Assembly: GCF_014648475.1 (NCBI RefSeq)
Contig: NZ_BMRE01000039.1
Location: forward strand, 1-64,000
DNA length: 64,000 nt
Source: Lentzea flava
GTDB taxonomy: Bacteria > Actinomycetota > Actinomycetes > Mycobacteriales > Pseudonocardiaceae
Direction: 5' to 3'
The notes below the pieces were generated by a model. The model saw only the letters and a program-made list of their open reading frames with translations, made no database searches and had not been told where the DNA came from. Both the position numbers and the translations under genes were made by a program. Below, piece after piece: positions 1-7,717 of this stretch. Position 1 is the first letter of the stretch; every line of letters begins with the position of its first letter.

Positions 1-119
1 CCCAGACCCTCGCGGCCTAACCTTTACTTAGCCAGTCCAACTTTCCGGGACCAGTTCAGGTGGAGGAAGGAGCCCTTCATCGACCTAGGCCGGCGCTGTG
101 TTGACTCCTAGGGAAGCTG
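1..119. other. left edge without recognisable gene
   Basis: No reading frame here has a convincing start, codon bias or family resemblance. A purine-rich GGAGGAAGGAG stretch at about 62-72 looks like a ribosome binding site, but no start codon followed by a sustained frame lies downstream of it on the plus strand. Confidence 0.4.
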
Positions 120-170
120 GCCGCTGCCACGTCCTGATTGGGCTTCGCCGAATCACGACGTGGCAGCGGC
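120..170 (-). terminator. long hairpin ending the sortase operon
   Basis: A nearly continuous palindrome. A 14-bp arm (120-133 with 157-170), a C-C mismatch, five more pairs, a G-G mismatch and three further pairs close on a 3-nt loop at 144-146. It overlaps the last codons and stop of the minus-strand gene ending at 153. No T tract follows on the minus strand, so it would be the I-shaped kind of terminator common in actinomycetes, or a 3' stabiliser. The pairing is seen directly; the role is inferred. Confidence 0.7.
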
Positions 171-707
171 ATGCACGATCACGTTGTCGGGGGTGCCGCA
201 CGTGATCAGCCGCAGTCCCTGCTCGTCCGCGTCCCTCGCGACGGCTTCGGCGAAGAAGTCGTCGCGGATGATCCTCTCCGTGCGCGACACGGTGAAGCGG
301 GCGACCGAACCGTCCTTCTTGGACACTTCGACGACGTCGCCCTGCTGCAGGTCGTTCAGCCGGTAGAAGACGCCTCTGGCCCCGTTGCTCTCGATCCGCC
401 CGACGATGATCCACTGCTGGGGGTGCGTCTGGCGCCACCCGGCCTGCATGCCCTCGCTGACGGGCGGCATCTCGACGACGCCCTGCTGGTCGAGGCCGAG
501 CTCGACCAGTGACGACCGCACGCCGATGCGCTCGATCCGCAGCTCCATCGGATCCGACTTGCCGAGCGGTGACACCACCGGCGGCGGCGCGCTGTCGCTC
601 GTCGCCGCCGACGGCTTCGGTGCCGGCCCATGGGAGCAGGCGGTGGCCAGCACCGCGCTCAGCACCGCGATCAAGACACGAGTCCCCACGAACCCATTGA
701 CGCACAT
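153..707 (-). CDS. degenerate class F sortase-like lipoprotein
   Basis: A 184-residue exported protein. The start at 707 gives a lipoprotein-like leader with a Cys after VLATA; an upstream start at 782 would run into the preceding gene. The body aligns along its length with the sortase encoded at 1462-2058 (shared MQAGW, VEVS-KDGS and LRLITCG blocks). The position holding His in that protein (GHVDG) is Arg here (GRIES). The loop after TCG is about ten residues shorter and lacks the YRDN Arg. Only the Cys of the expected His-Cys-Arg triad remains. This is probably a pseudoenzyme, anchor or regulator rather than an active transpeptidase. It is last in a three-gene operon and ends in a strong hairpin. 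Confidence 0.75.
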   Translation of the reverse strand: MCVNGFVGTRVLIAVLSAVLATACSHGPAPKPSAATSDSAPPPVVSPLGKSDPMELRIERIGVRSSLVELGLDQQGVVEMPPVSEGMQAGWRQTHPQQWIIVGRIESNGARGVFYRLNDLQQGDVVEVSKKDGSVARFTVSRTERIIRDDFFAEAVARDADEQGLRLITCGTPDNVIVHAAATS

Positions 708-753
708 CCGGTGGGTCAGTTGCTCGTCCGGTCGAGACACAACCGAACCGTGA

Positions 754-1452
754 TCATTTTTCCTGCGCGGTGCTGCCACCACCGGTGTCGGGCGCGCCCT
801 TCGGCTTCACGATCGGCGGCCTGGGGCTGCCGGATGGCGGTGGCGTCGTCGGCGGGCCGCCCTTGACCTTGAAGGTCTGGGTGAACGGTGGAACGCCGGG
901 GCAGGCCACCTCGGCCGTGTAGGTGCCGGGTGTCGTGACTGCCCTGCCCGTGCCCGCCAGCTCGGCTCCGGGGCCGGGGTTGCGGACGAGGACGATCGGA
1001 GCTGCGAAACCGGGCGACGTCACGGTGCTGGGACACCGGCCTCTGACCAGGACGGCCTGCACCTGGATCTCCTCGCCGGGGTCGTACTCCTGCTGGTCCA
1101 GGCTGAAGGTGAAGATCGGCGGATGGATCCGGTGGATCTCGAACGCCCGCGTGAAGACCTTGCCGTTGCAGGTCGCCTGTGCGGTGTACTTGCCGACGGA
1201 CGCGGTTGTCTTCCCGCTGCCGTAGAGGGTCGGGAACTGGCCGGACATGACGCGCAGGTCGATCGGCGCCTCGAACCCGTCCGACGTCACCGGGCTCTCG
1301 CAGCCGGACCAGACGGTCGCCGAGACGTGGACCACCTCGTGGGGACCGTAGATGTCGCGGTCCAGGGTGAAACCGTCCTGTGCGACGGCGGTCGGCGTGA
1401 ACACGAACGCGGTTGCCACGGCGGCGAGCAGTGCGATGGTTCTCCTTCTCAT
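754..1452 (-). CDS. secreted two-repeat protein with APDTG tail
   Basis: 232 residues with a Sec signal peptide (about 1-25, cleavage after AVA) and two Ig-like repeats of about 80 residues. Each repeat has a Y-(G/D)-P-(H/G)-E opening, a Cys pair and a conserved T(S)xGFxAPI block. The tail is Pro-rich and ends APDTGGGSTAQEK. APDTG resembles an LPXTG sorting motif and the gene sits between two sortase-family genes. However, no hydrophobic segment or basic tail follows, so it is not a canonical cell-wall sorting signal. It is a likely partner or substrate of the adjacent sortase; actual function unknown. Confidence 0.7.
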   Translation of the reverse strand: MRRRTIALLAAVATAFVFTPTAVAQDGFTLDRDIYGPHEVVHVSATVWSGCESPVTSDGFEAPIDLRVMSGQFPTLYGSGKTTASVGKYTAQATCNGKVFTRAFEIHRIHPPIFTFSLDQQEYDPGEEIQVQAVLVRGRCPSTVTSPGFAAPIVLVRNPGPGAELAGTGRAVTTPGTYTAEVACPGVPPFTQTFKVKGGPPTTPPPSGSPRPPIVKPKGAPDTGGGSTAQEK

Positions 1453-1461
1453 CGGTGCCCC

Positions 1462-2058
1462 TCAAATCAACTTGGCGTAGACGATGATGTTGTCCCGGTA
1501 GCTGTGCGCGGCCTGGTCGAAGCTGCCGCCGCAGGTGATCAGCCGCAGCTCGGGTTCGCGGGTGTCGCCGTAGACGGCCTCGGTGGGGAAGCTGTTCTTG
1601 GCGATCTGCTCGGTCCGGTGCACGCGAAACCTCGCCGTGCTTCCATCCTTTCTGGACACTTCGACCTCGTCGCCAGCGACGAGTTCCTTGAGACGGAAGA
1701 AGATTCCCGGCTGCCTGTTGCCGTCGACGTGACCGAGGAGCACGGCGGGGCCCACCTCTCCCGGTGTGCGGGCGAGCTTGTACCACCCCGCCTGCATCGG
1801 TTTCTCGACCGGGGGAACCTCGATCGTCTCGTCCGGGTTGAGCCCGAGCGGGATGAGCGAGGACGTGGCCCCGATCTTCGGGATGCGCACCTCGGTCGGT
1901 TCCGAGGGCGGCATTCCTCTGTCCACAGCGGACGGTGGAACGGTGGTGCTGCTCTGCTGTTGGGTCGGTGCGGGTGTGGTGGGCAACGTGACGTCAGGAG
2001 GTGAGGCGCAGCCGGTCAGCAGCGCCAGTGCGACGAAGATCACCCATGACGAACGCAT
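1462..2058 (-). CDS. class F sortase, lipoprotein-like
   Basis: 198 residues with an N-terminal leader ending LLTGC (lipobox). It has a Pro/Thr/Gln/Ser-rich linker and then a sortase fold. The expected catalytic set is present: His in LLGHVDG, Cys in LITCGG, and Arg in the YRDN segment before the last strand. Class F sortases are single-domain actinobacterial transpeptidases that join surface proteins to the envelope. It is first gene of a minus-strand operon with the secreted APDTG protein (9-base gap) and the degenerate sortase. Its ATG is buried in the hairpin at 2058-2085. Confidence 0.85.
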   Translation of the reverse strand: MRSSWVIFVALALLTGCASPPDVTLPTTPAPTQQQSSTTVPPSAVDRGMPPSEPTEVRIPKIGATSSLIPLGLNPDETIEVPPVEKPMQAGWYKLARTPGEVGPAVLLGHVDGNRQPGIFFRLKELVAGDEVEVSRKDGSTARFRVHRTEQIAKNSFPTEAVYGDTREPELRLITCGGSFDQAAHSYRDNIIVYAKLI

Positions 2059-2085
2059 GCCCCGAACACGCGGGTGTCCGGGGCA
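2058..2085 (-). promoter_or_regulatory. hairpin over the sortase start codon
   Basis: A 12-bp stem (2058-2069 with 2074-2085, one A-C mismatch) and a 4-nt GCGG loop sit between the lpdA stop and the sortase gene. On the minus strand it contains the GGGG that would serve as ribosome binding site and reaches into the first base of the ATG. It could be an lpdA terminator, with the sortase made from its own transcript, or a structure limiting sortase translation. The sequence alone does not decide. Confidence 0.5.
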
Positions 2086-2110
2086 CGGTTGCCTTGCTGT
2101 TGCACGTTAC

Positions 2111-3514
2111 CTAATCGAGATCGTCGTGTCGCATGAGCTGGCGGCCGGACTCGGTGATCGAGCCGGACAGCGACGGGTAGACCGAGAACGTCGTCGCGAG
2201 GTGCTCCACGGTCAGCTGGTTCTGCACGGCCAGCGCGATCGGGAGGATCAGCTCGCTCGCGTTCGGGGCGACGACCACACCGCCGATGACGACACCCGTC
2301 GCCGGGCGGCAGAACAGCTTCACGAAGCCGCGGCGCAGACCCTCCATCTTGGCGCGGGGGTTCGTGGCGAGCGGCAGCATGATCGTGCGCGCGGGCACCT
2401 CGCCCGAGTCGATCGCCTGCTGGCTGATGCCGACGCTCGCGATCTCGGGGTTGGTGAAGACGTTCGCGGCGACGGTCTTGAGCTTGATCGGGCTGACGCC
2501 CTCGCCCAGCGCGTGCCACATCGCGATGCGGCCCTGCATGGCGGCCACCGACGCGAGCAGCAGCACACCGGTGCAGTCGCCGGCCGCGTAGACGCCGCTG
2601 ACGTTGGTCCGGCTCACCCGGTCGACGGGGATGTACCCGCCGCGGCCGAGCTCGATGCCGATCTTGTCCAGGCCGATGTCGGTGGTGTTCGGCACCGAGC
2701 CGACGGTCATCAGGGCGTGCGACGCCTCGATCGTGCGACCGTCTTCCAGGTGGATCAGCACACCGTCACCGGTGTTCTCGACCCTGTCCGCGCGGGCGTG
2801 CTTGACGACGGCCGTGCCGCGCTCGGCGAACACGTCCTCCAGCACCGCGGCCGCGTCGGCGTCCTCGTGGGGGAGCACCCGGTCCCGGCTGGAGACCATC
2901 GTCACCTTCACGCCCATCTCGGTGTAGGCGGAGGCGAACTCGACACCGGTGACACCGGAGCCGATGACCGCGAGGTGCTCGGGCAGTTCGGGCAGGTCGT
3001 AGATCTGCCGCCAGGTGAGGACGCGCTTGCCGTCCGGCTCCGCGCCCGGCAGCACCCGCGGCGTGGCGCCCGTTGCGATGAGCACCACATCGGCGCTGAG
3101 GATCTCCTCGCTGCCGTCCGCGGCGATCGCGACGACCCGGTGCTGGGCGAGGCCCTTCGAGTCGTCCGCGAACTTCGCCCGCCCGTTGATCAGGCGCACA
3201 CCCTCGCGCTGCAGCCGCGCCCGGACGTCCGCGGACTGCGCCAGAGCCAGGCCCTTCACCCGTCCGTGCACCACGGGCAGGTCGACGGCCGCCTGGTCGT
3301 TGTTGGTCTGAATGCCCAGTTCACCGGCGTTGCGGAAGGCGCTGCGAGCCCCGGCCGAGGCGATGAACGTCTTCGACGGCACGCAGTCGTACAACACGCA
3401 CGCGCCACCGGCCCCGTCGTTCTCCACCACGGTCACGTCGGCGCCGTGCTGCGCCGCGACCAGGGCTGCCTCGTAACCTGCGGGTCCGCCGCCCATGATG
3501 ACGATGCGGGTCAC
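2111..3514 (-). CDS. lpdA: NAD(P)H quinone reductase, LpdA type
   Basis: About 467 residues of the FAD/NAD-dependent disulfide reductase family. It has an N-terminal GGGPAGYEAA FAD fold, a redox-site block with CVLYDC then VPSK (CxxxxC present), a second dinucleotide fold (GSGVTGVEFA) and a dimerisation domain. The C-terminal His-Pro...Glu signature of lipoamide dehydrogenases is replaced by YPSLSGSITE, as in M. tuberculosis LpdA, a quinone reductase. From memory that enzyme lacks the first Cys, which is kept here. The GTG at 3514 is preferred because AAGGGG lies about 8 nt upstream; the ATG at 3520 is too close. Divergent from the next gene, as in mycobacteria. Confidence 0.85.
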   Translation of the reverse strand: MTRIVIMGGGPAGYEAALVAAQHGADVTVVENDGAGGACVLYDCVPSKTFIASAGARSAFRNAGELGIQTNNDQAAVDLPVVHGRVKGLALAQSADVRARLQREGVRLINGRAKFADDSKGLAQHRVVAIAADGSEEILSADVVLIATGATPRVLPGAEPDGKRVLTWRQIYDLPELPEHLAVIGSGVTGVEFASAYTEMGVKVTMVSSRDRVLPHEDADAAAVLEDVFAERGTAVVKHARADRVENTGDGVLIHLEDGRTIEASHALMTVGSVPNTTDIGLDKIGIELGRGGYIPVDRVSRTNVSGVYAAGDCTGVLLLASVAAMQGRIAMWHALGEGVSPIKLKTVAANVFTNPEIASVGISQQAIDSGEVPARTIMLPLATNPRAKMEGLRRGFVKLFCRPATGVVIGGVVVAPNASELILPIALAVQNQLTVEHLATTFSVYPSLSGSITESGRQLMRHDDLD

Positions 3515-3624
3515 GATCATTCCCCTTCTGCGCGCTTGCTGGCCGGGCACAACCGTACGCGTTGGCCGAATCGCCCGTGTCGTCAGTACCGAAAGCTGAT
3601 CGTTGGGTCGCTACGCTGTCGGAC

Positions 3625-4074
3625 GTGCCGCTCTATGCCGCGTACGGGTCGAACATGGATCCGAACCAGATGATGGAGCGAGCCCCGTACTCCCCGCTCG
3701 CGGGGACCGGCTGGCTCGTCGGTTGGCGTCTGACGTTCGGTGGCGAGGACCTCGGCTGGGAGGGCGCTCTCGCGACCATCGTCGAGGACCCCGATGCCCA
3801 GACGTTCTGCGTGCTCTACGACGTCTCGCCGCGCGACGAGTCGCGCCTGGACAGGTGGGAGGGCGCGCTCGGGCTGTACAAGAAGATCCGGCTGAGGGTG
3901 CAGACCCTCGAGGGGTCCGTGGTGGCCTGGCTGTACGTGCTGGACGCCTACGAGGGCGGCCTGCCGTCCGCCCGGTACATCGGGGTGGTGGCGGACGCCG
4001 CGGAGGCGGCCGGGGCGCCGGACGACTACGTGAACGACCTGCGGACGCGCCCCTGCCAGGGCATCGGGCCCTGA
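3625..4074 (+). CDS. gamma-glutamylcyclotransferase-like protein
   Basis: 149 residues from the GTG at 3625 (PLYAAYGSNM follows at once); an in-frame ATG at 3562 would add a non-conserved leader. It carries the AIG2/GGCT signature YGSNM, then GWRLTFGGED, a WEGA(L) repeat and the conserved end GLPSARYIGVVADAAE. It corresponds by order and sequence to the gene divergent from lpdA in mycobacteria. The family folds as a small beta barrel and removes gamma-glutamyl groups as 5-oxoproline, but the substrate of this actinobacterial branch is not known to me. Its TGA abuts the next gene's stop with no spacer. Confidence 0.75.
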   Translation: MPLYAAYGSNMDPNQMMERAPYSPLAGTGWLVGWRLTFGGEDLGWEGALATIVEDPDAQTFCVLYDVSPRDESRLDRWEGALGLYKKIRLRVQTLEGSVVAWLYVLDAYEGGLPSARYIGVVADAAEAAGAPDDYVNDLRTRPCQGIGP

Positions 4075-4079
4075 TCAGG
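4070..4079. other. abutting stop codons in a palindrome
   Basis: CCTGATCAGG: the plus-strand TGA (4072-4074) and the minus-strand stop (4075-4077) touch with no intergenic base. No terminator-size hairpin separates these convergent genes, so their transcripts probably overlap. Confidence 0.6.
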
Positions 4080-4884
4080 AACCGGCGGCCTCCGCCAGCA
4101 GCTCCACCAGGTGGTGGTGCAGCCGGCGGTAGTCGACGGGCGTGATCGTCGACCACGGCGGCTGCCCGTCCACTGCCCGCCTCATCTGCAGGTACCGCCC
4201 CTTCGGCGTGTCGTAGAACGCCACCACCCGATCGGGTCGCACCCGCTTCCCCCACTTGTCCCGCGCGGCGGCACCGAACTGCCCGCGGTGGGAGGCGTCG
4301 CGGACCATCTCGGCCAGCGTGTGGGCATCGTCACCGCGCAGCCCGCGCGAGCGCAGCGCGGCCTCCAGCTCCTCCGGGGACGAGGCTGAGGCGGCCGCTG
4401 CGTCCAGATCGGCCGACGGCAGGGTGATCGAGTGGCCCTCGCCTGCGGGGGCCGCGGGAAGGGCGGTCAGGGCCTCGCGCGGCAGTCCACCGGCCTCGGC
4501 GGGGCGCAGGACCAGCTGGCCGCTGTCCATGACGGCCAGGACGCCTGCCTGCCCCTTGCCGGCGGCCAGGAGGCGGACGCTGCGCTCGTTGAGCCACATG
4601 CGGGCGTCGATCTCCTGCTGCGGGCGGTTCAGCACGTGCAGGAGGTCCTCCAGGGTCGGGTCCAGGGCGCGCGGGCCGCCCAGACCGCGGGCACCGAGCT
4701 GGCGCCAGACCTGGTCCTCGATCTCCCTGCGTTCCTCGCGGGTCTTGCCCGGTGACGGGACCTTCAGGACGAGCGGCATCGTCTCCAGGCCCAGGTGTTC
4801 CCAGAGGACGTCGAACTCGAGCGTGGAGATGACCACCGGGTCGCGCGTGTCGCCCATCCCGAGGTCCAGGTCGAACAGAGTCAT
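4075..4884 (-). CDS. EspG-family ESX secretion chaperone
   Basis: 269 residues resembling the ESX secretion-associated EspG family. It opens with VISTLEFDVLWEHLGL, has a central beta region with W(L)NERSVRLLAAGKGQAGVLA, and ends with GRYLQMRRAVDGQPPWSTITPVDYRRL, the typical EspG close. EspG proteins are cytosolic chaperones that hold the helical tip of PPE proteins before type VII export. The gene is last in the minus-strand set WXG/PE-like, PPE-like, EspG; its ATG overlaps the PPE-like stop by one base. No ESX ATPase or membrane gene is in the window, so the secretion machine must be elsewhere. Confidence 0.85.
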   Translation of the reverse strand: MTLFDLDLGMGDTRDPVVISTLEFDVLWEHLGLETMPLVLKVPSPGKTREERREIEDQVWRQLGARGLGGPRALDPTLEDLLHVLNRPQQEIDARMWLNERSVRLLAAGKGQAGVLAVMDSGQLVLRPAEAGGLPREALTALPAAPAGEGHSITLPSADLDAAAASASSPEELEAALRSRGLRGDDAHTLAEMVRDASHRGQFGAAARDKWGKRVRPDRVVAFYDTPKGRYLQMRRAVDGQPPWSTITPVDYRRLHHHLVELLAEAAGS

Positions 4885-6080
4885 CAGTCGGTCGTGCTCT
4901 CCCCGATGACGGGCAGCGTGTAGCTGCCGACGCCGTAGATGTCGTCGCGTTCGCGCAGGTAGTCGGCGGCCTTGTGCTCCAGGTCCTCCTCGTCCTCACC
5001 CTTGCGCGGGCCCATGCCGCCGAACGGGTCGAACGACTGCTGGATCGGCACCGCCCTGCGGTGGACCTGATCGTTGCCGGAGGCGCCGACCGTGCCCATC
5101 GGGCCCATGGCGGAACCCGGCGCCGAGGACACACCGGCGGCACCGCCGTGACCCATCACCGGGCCGATGGCCGCCGACGACGCCGCGGTCGCGCCCTCCT
5201 CCATCTCCTTGCGCTCCTTGCGCTCCGAGGAGCCAGGACGGCCGGAGCGCTGACCGGTCAGACCGGCACCCGCGGTGCCCGTCCCGGCCGCGCCGGACGT
5301 GCCGGCCGACGACAGCGAGGTCGTCGAGCCCTTCGCGGAGGAGGAAGAACCGGTGGACGCCGACACCCCGGACGTGCGGGTCTGCGAACCAGGTTGCGTG
5401 GTGCCGCGCGGTGGGGTGACAGCGGACGTGCGCGGACCCGACCCGGTGCGGCCGCGTGTGACGCCGCCGGTCGTGCCGTTCGGGCCGACGACCCAGGCAC
5501 CGGCCGTGCCCACCTGGGCACCGCCGCCGTGGGTGACGCCGGTGCTGCTGATCTGCAGCTGCGGCGGCTGGCTGAACTGGCCGAGGGTCGAGGTGTTCGC
5601 GGTCGTGGACGACGCGTAGGTGGACATGACCTCACGGGCGCGGCGCTCGGCGGCGTCCTGGGCCGCCTCCTGCTTCTCGTGGTCGGTCTGGCCGCCGAAG
5701 AGGTGGGTGAGGCCGGTGACCAGCGCGCCCGGCTGTTCGGCCGTCACGGTGACGGGCGGCGGCATGTCCGCGCGGGCCTTCGAGATGTGGTTCGCCTGCA
5801 GCTCGGCCGAGTAGCGCATGACGTCCGCGCCGGTGCGCGCGCTGTCCGCCCAGGCGGCGATCGGGTTCAGGCCCGCCTGCGCCATTTCGGAGGCCTTGCC
5901 CACCCACCTCGCGCCCGACAGCGTGATGCCCTTGTGCAGGTCGTCGTTGATCTCGCTCAGCGCGGCCGACACGCCCGTCCAGCGCTCCATCGACGCGAAG
6001 GACGCGGCGGGGCCGGGACCTGCGTGGATGCGTTCGTACAGCTCCTTGTGGCTGTAGCCCTGCCAGCGGTGGTCTGCCAT
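4884..6080 (-). CDS. PPE-like ESX substrate with long linker
   Basis: 398 residues from the ATG at 6080. The N-terminal 150 or so residues form a helical PPE/WXG-type domain (HKELYERIHAG near the start, then W-G-KASEMAQ repeats). A Ser/Thr/Gly/Pro-rich low-complexity stretch of about 200 residues follows. The end is short and charged (RKGEDEEDLEHKAADYLRERDD, continuing to an IGESTTD terminus). It probably pairs with the protein encoded at 6083-6448 and is escorted by EspG. Its start overlaps nothing but lies 2 bases after the upstream stop. The extracellular role is unknown; no enzymatic domain is visible. Confidence 0.8.
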   Translation of the reverse strand: MADHRWQGYSHKELYERIHAGPGPAASFASMERWTGVSAALSEINDDLHKGITLSGARWVGKASEMAQAGLNPIAAWADSARTGADVMRYSAELQANHISKARADMPPPVTVTAEQPGALVTGLTHLFGGQTDHEKQEAAQDAAERRAREVMSTYASSTTANTSTLGQFSQPPQLQISSTGVTHGGGAQVGTAGAWVVGPNGTTGGVTRGRTGSGPRTSAVTPPRGTTQPGSQTRTSGVSASTGSSSSAKGSTTSLSSAGTSGAAGTGTAGAGLTGQRSGRPGSSERKERKEMEEGATAASSAAIGPVMGHGGAAGVSSAPGSAMGPMGTVGASGNDQVHRRAVPIQQSFDPFGGMGPRKGEDEEDLEHKAADYLRERDDIYGVGSYTLPVIGESTTD

Positions 6081-6082
6081 GG

Positions 6083-6448
6083 TCAGCACCCGCTCTTGTT
6101 CATCATGCCGGTGTTGTCGCCCTCGACCACCCGGTACTGGCGCTCGATCTGGTTCAGGTTGTCCATCGCGGTCTTGAGCTGGCGCTGGTAGTTCAGCAAC
6201 GCCTGCAGCGCCGAGTCGCCGTCGGAGATCGACCTGTCGTTGAACTTCTCCGCGGCCTCCTGGCTGACCGGGTCACCCGCCCACGGCCGGACGCGGAACT
6301 CCGTGATCGCCATCTCGATCTGCTTGTCGAGCTTGGTCAGCGCGGCGGAGAACGTGCTGCGCAACGCCGGAATCGCCGCTGGCTCCACGTTCAGCTCGTG
6401 GCTGACTGGCGGCGAGGAGTCTGCCCCGCTGCGTCCCCCTGGCGGCAT
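6083..6448 (-). CDS. WXG100/PE-like small helical protein
   Basis: 121 residues, mostly two predicted helices joined at RPWAGDPVS, which supplies the W-x-G turn of ESAT-6/WXG100-type proteins. It is directly upstream of a PPE-like gene and EspG, so it is the likely PE-equivalent partner of the secreted heterodimer. The end is GMMNKSGC with a terminal Cys. It leads the operon, with a 97-base gap to the next gene upstream. The family is recognised from context and the W-x-G turn rather than from a close match. Confidence 0.7.
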   Translation of the reverse strand: MPPGGRSGADSSPPVSHELNVEPAAIPALRSTFSAALTKLDKQIEMAITEFRVRPWAGDPVSQEAAEKFNDRSISDGDSALQALLNYQRQLKTAMDNLNQIERQYRVVEGDNTGMMNKSGC

Positions 6449-6545
6449 GGTGAGACCTCCGGCGGTTGTGCGTACAAGCGCGTCGACACTCTAACCACCG
6501 AAAGTAACGCTGGGGAGTGGGATCAGTGACATCCGCCCGTGTGGG

Positions 6546-7133
6546 TCAGCGCTTCTGCAGCAAACTGGCCATCGCCGCCTCGGCCACGCGCTGGGCTCCC
6601 AGACAAAGATGATCTTGTTGTACCGCAGTGGAATTCCCGCCGTCGCGGAACATGACGTCGAGGAACTGACCGTCCGCCACGTCGATCTCCACGTTGCAGA
6701 CGTCGTTCACGTCGGGTGTGCGGACGGTAATCGCCGGGAAGCCCTCGATCGAGCTCACCGTGTAGTCCACCTGGGCGTTCTCGGAGAGCCACACGTCGGC
6801 GCCGGAGACCAGCACGAGCGCGAGCCGCGCGACGTTGCCGCTGGTCGTGCTGCGGATCGTGCACGCCTTCGCGCCGCCGAAGCTCGTCTCGACGTACGCG
6901 CTGGGCGGGTTGTCGAGGCTCAGCGACGTGCGCTGCTCCGGCGTCAGGATCGCGCACGGGTCCAGGTTGTCGAGCGGCACGGCACGGGGCCGCTGCGGGA
7001 AGTCCATCTGCGAGTGCGTGGTCGTCGCCGGCGGCGGAGGCGAGGGCGGTGGGCTGTCGAGTGAACTGGGGGCAGGTCCGGCCGTGCACCCGGCCAGCGC
7101 CACCGCGACGACGAGGAGCGCCGTGATCCGCAT
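6546..7133 (-). CDS. DUF3558 lipoprotein
   Basis: 195 residues with a classic lipoprotein leader (ALAGC at about 12-16) and a Ser/Pro-rich linker. The DUF3558 core has the LDPCAILTPEQ opening, a central KACTIR Cys and a C-terminal HLCLGAQRVAEAAM block. DUF3558 lipoproteins are common in Pseudonocardiales and mycobacteria, often near ESX genes; their function is unsettled. It sits 6 bases after a GNAT gene on the same strand, so probably co-transcribed. Confidence 0.85.
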   Translation of the reverse strand: MRITALLVVAVALAGCTAGPAPSSLDSPPPSPPPPATTTHSQMDFPQRPRAVPLDNLDPCAILTPEQRTSLSLDNPPSAYVETSFGGAKACTIRSTTSGNVARLALVLVSGADVWLSENAQVDYTVSSIEGFPAITVRTPDVNDVCNVEIDVADGQFLDVMFRDGGNSTAVQQDHLCLGAQRVAEAAMASLLQKR

Positions 7134-7139
7134 GGCAGG

Positions 7140-7706
7140 TCACCGTAGCTGTTCGGGGTGGGGGTCTGTCGCCAGCCGTGACCACAGCATCTCGTCGACG
7201 CGCTGGTCATCGATGATCAAGCTGCCGCGAAGTCGACCCTCCAGGGTGAACCCGCACTTCTCGGGGATCCGCTGCGACGCCGCGTTGAACACCGAGTGCT
7301 TGTAGACGATCCGGTGCATGCCGGCCGCGCCGAACGCCCAGCCGATCACGGCGTTGAGCGCGATCGGCAGGATGCCCTTGCCCCGGTGCTCCGCGTGGGT
7401 CCAGCAGCTCACCTCGGCCGATCCGACGAAGTGGTCGAGGTTGTGGAGGACGATTCCGGCGACCATCTCCGCGGTGACCGCGTCGCACACCGCCCACGAC
7501 CAGCGGTAGTTCCTCTCCCAGCCGTTGGTCATCAGCATGATGAACGTCTGTGCGCTCGGAGCGTCGTCGATGCCAAGGCGGTTCATGTACCGCTTGGTCT
7601 CCTCGTCCGAATAGATCTCGACGAGTGCCTTCACGTCGCTGATGCGGTCGTCGTTGCGGAATGCGCGCAGGTAGTACTCACCGGCGTTGATCTCGACTGG
7701 CTCCAC
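7140..7706 (-). CDS. GNAT acetyltransferase, RimJ/RimL type
   Basis: 188 residues. The GNAT fold is visible: an acceptor region, EVSCWTHAEHRGKGIL (the R-G-K-G acetyl-CoA loop), then ALNAVIGWAFGAAGMHRIVYKHSVFNAASQRIPEKCGFTLEG, the usual RimJ/RimL motif with the N-x-x-S-x-x-(I/V)-x-E-K-x-G-F pattern. It probably acetylates an alpha-amino group of a protein or a small amine; the substrate cannot be read. Same strand as the HAD gene upstream and the DUF3558 gene downstream, with short gaps. Confidence 0.8.
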   Translation of the reverse strand: MEPVEINAGEYYLRAFRNDDRISDVKALVEIYSDEETKRYMNRLGIDDAPSAQTFIMLMTNGWERNYRWSWAVCDAVTAEMVAGIVLHNLDHFVGSAEVSCWTHAEHRGKGILPIALNAVIGWAFGAAGMHRIVYKHSVFNAASQRIPEKCGFTLEGRLRGSLIIDDQRVDEMLWSRLATDPHPEQLR

Positions 7707-7717
7707 GAGCCCAGAGG

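Noticed and set aside
62..110. GGAGGAAGGAG as the ribosome binding site of a plus-strand gene at the left edge
   Set aside because: The following frames stop within a few codons and no start codon is suitably placed.
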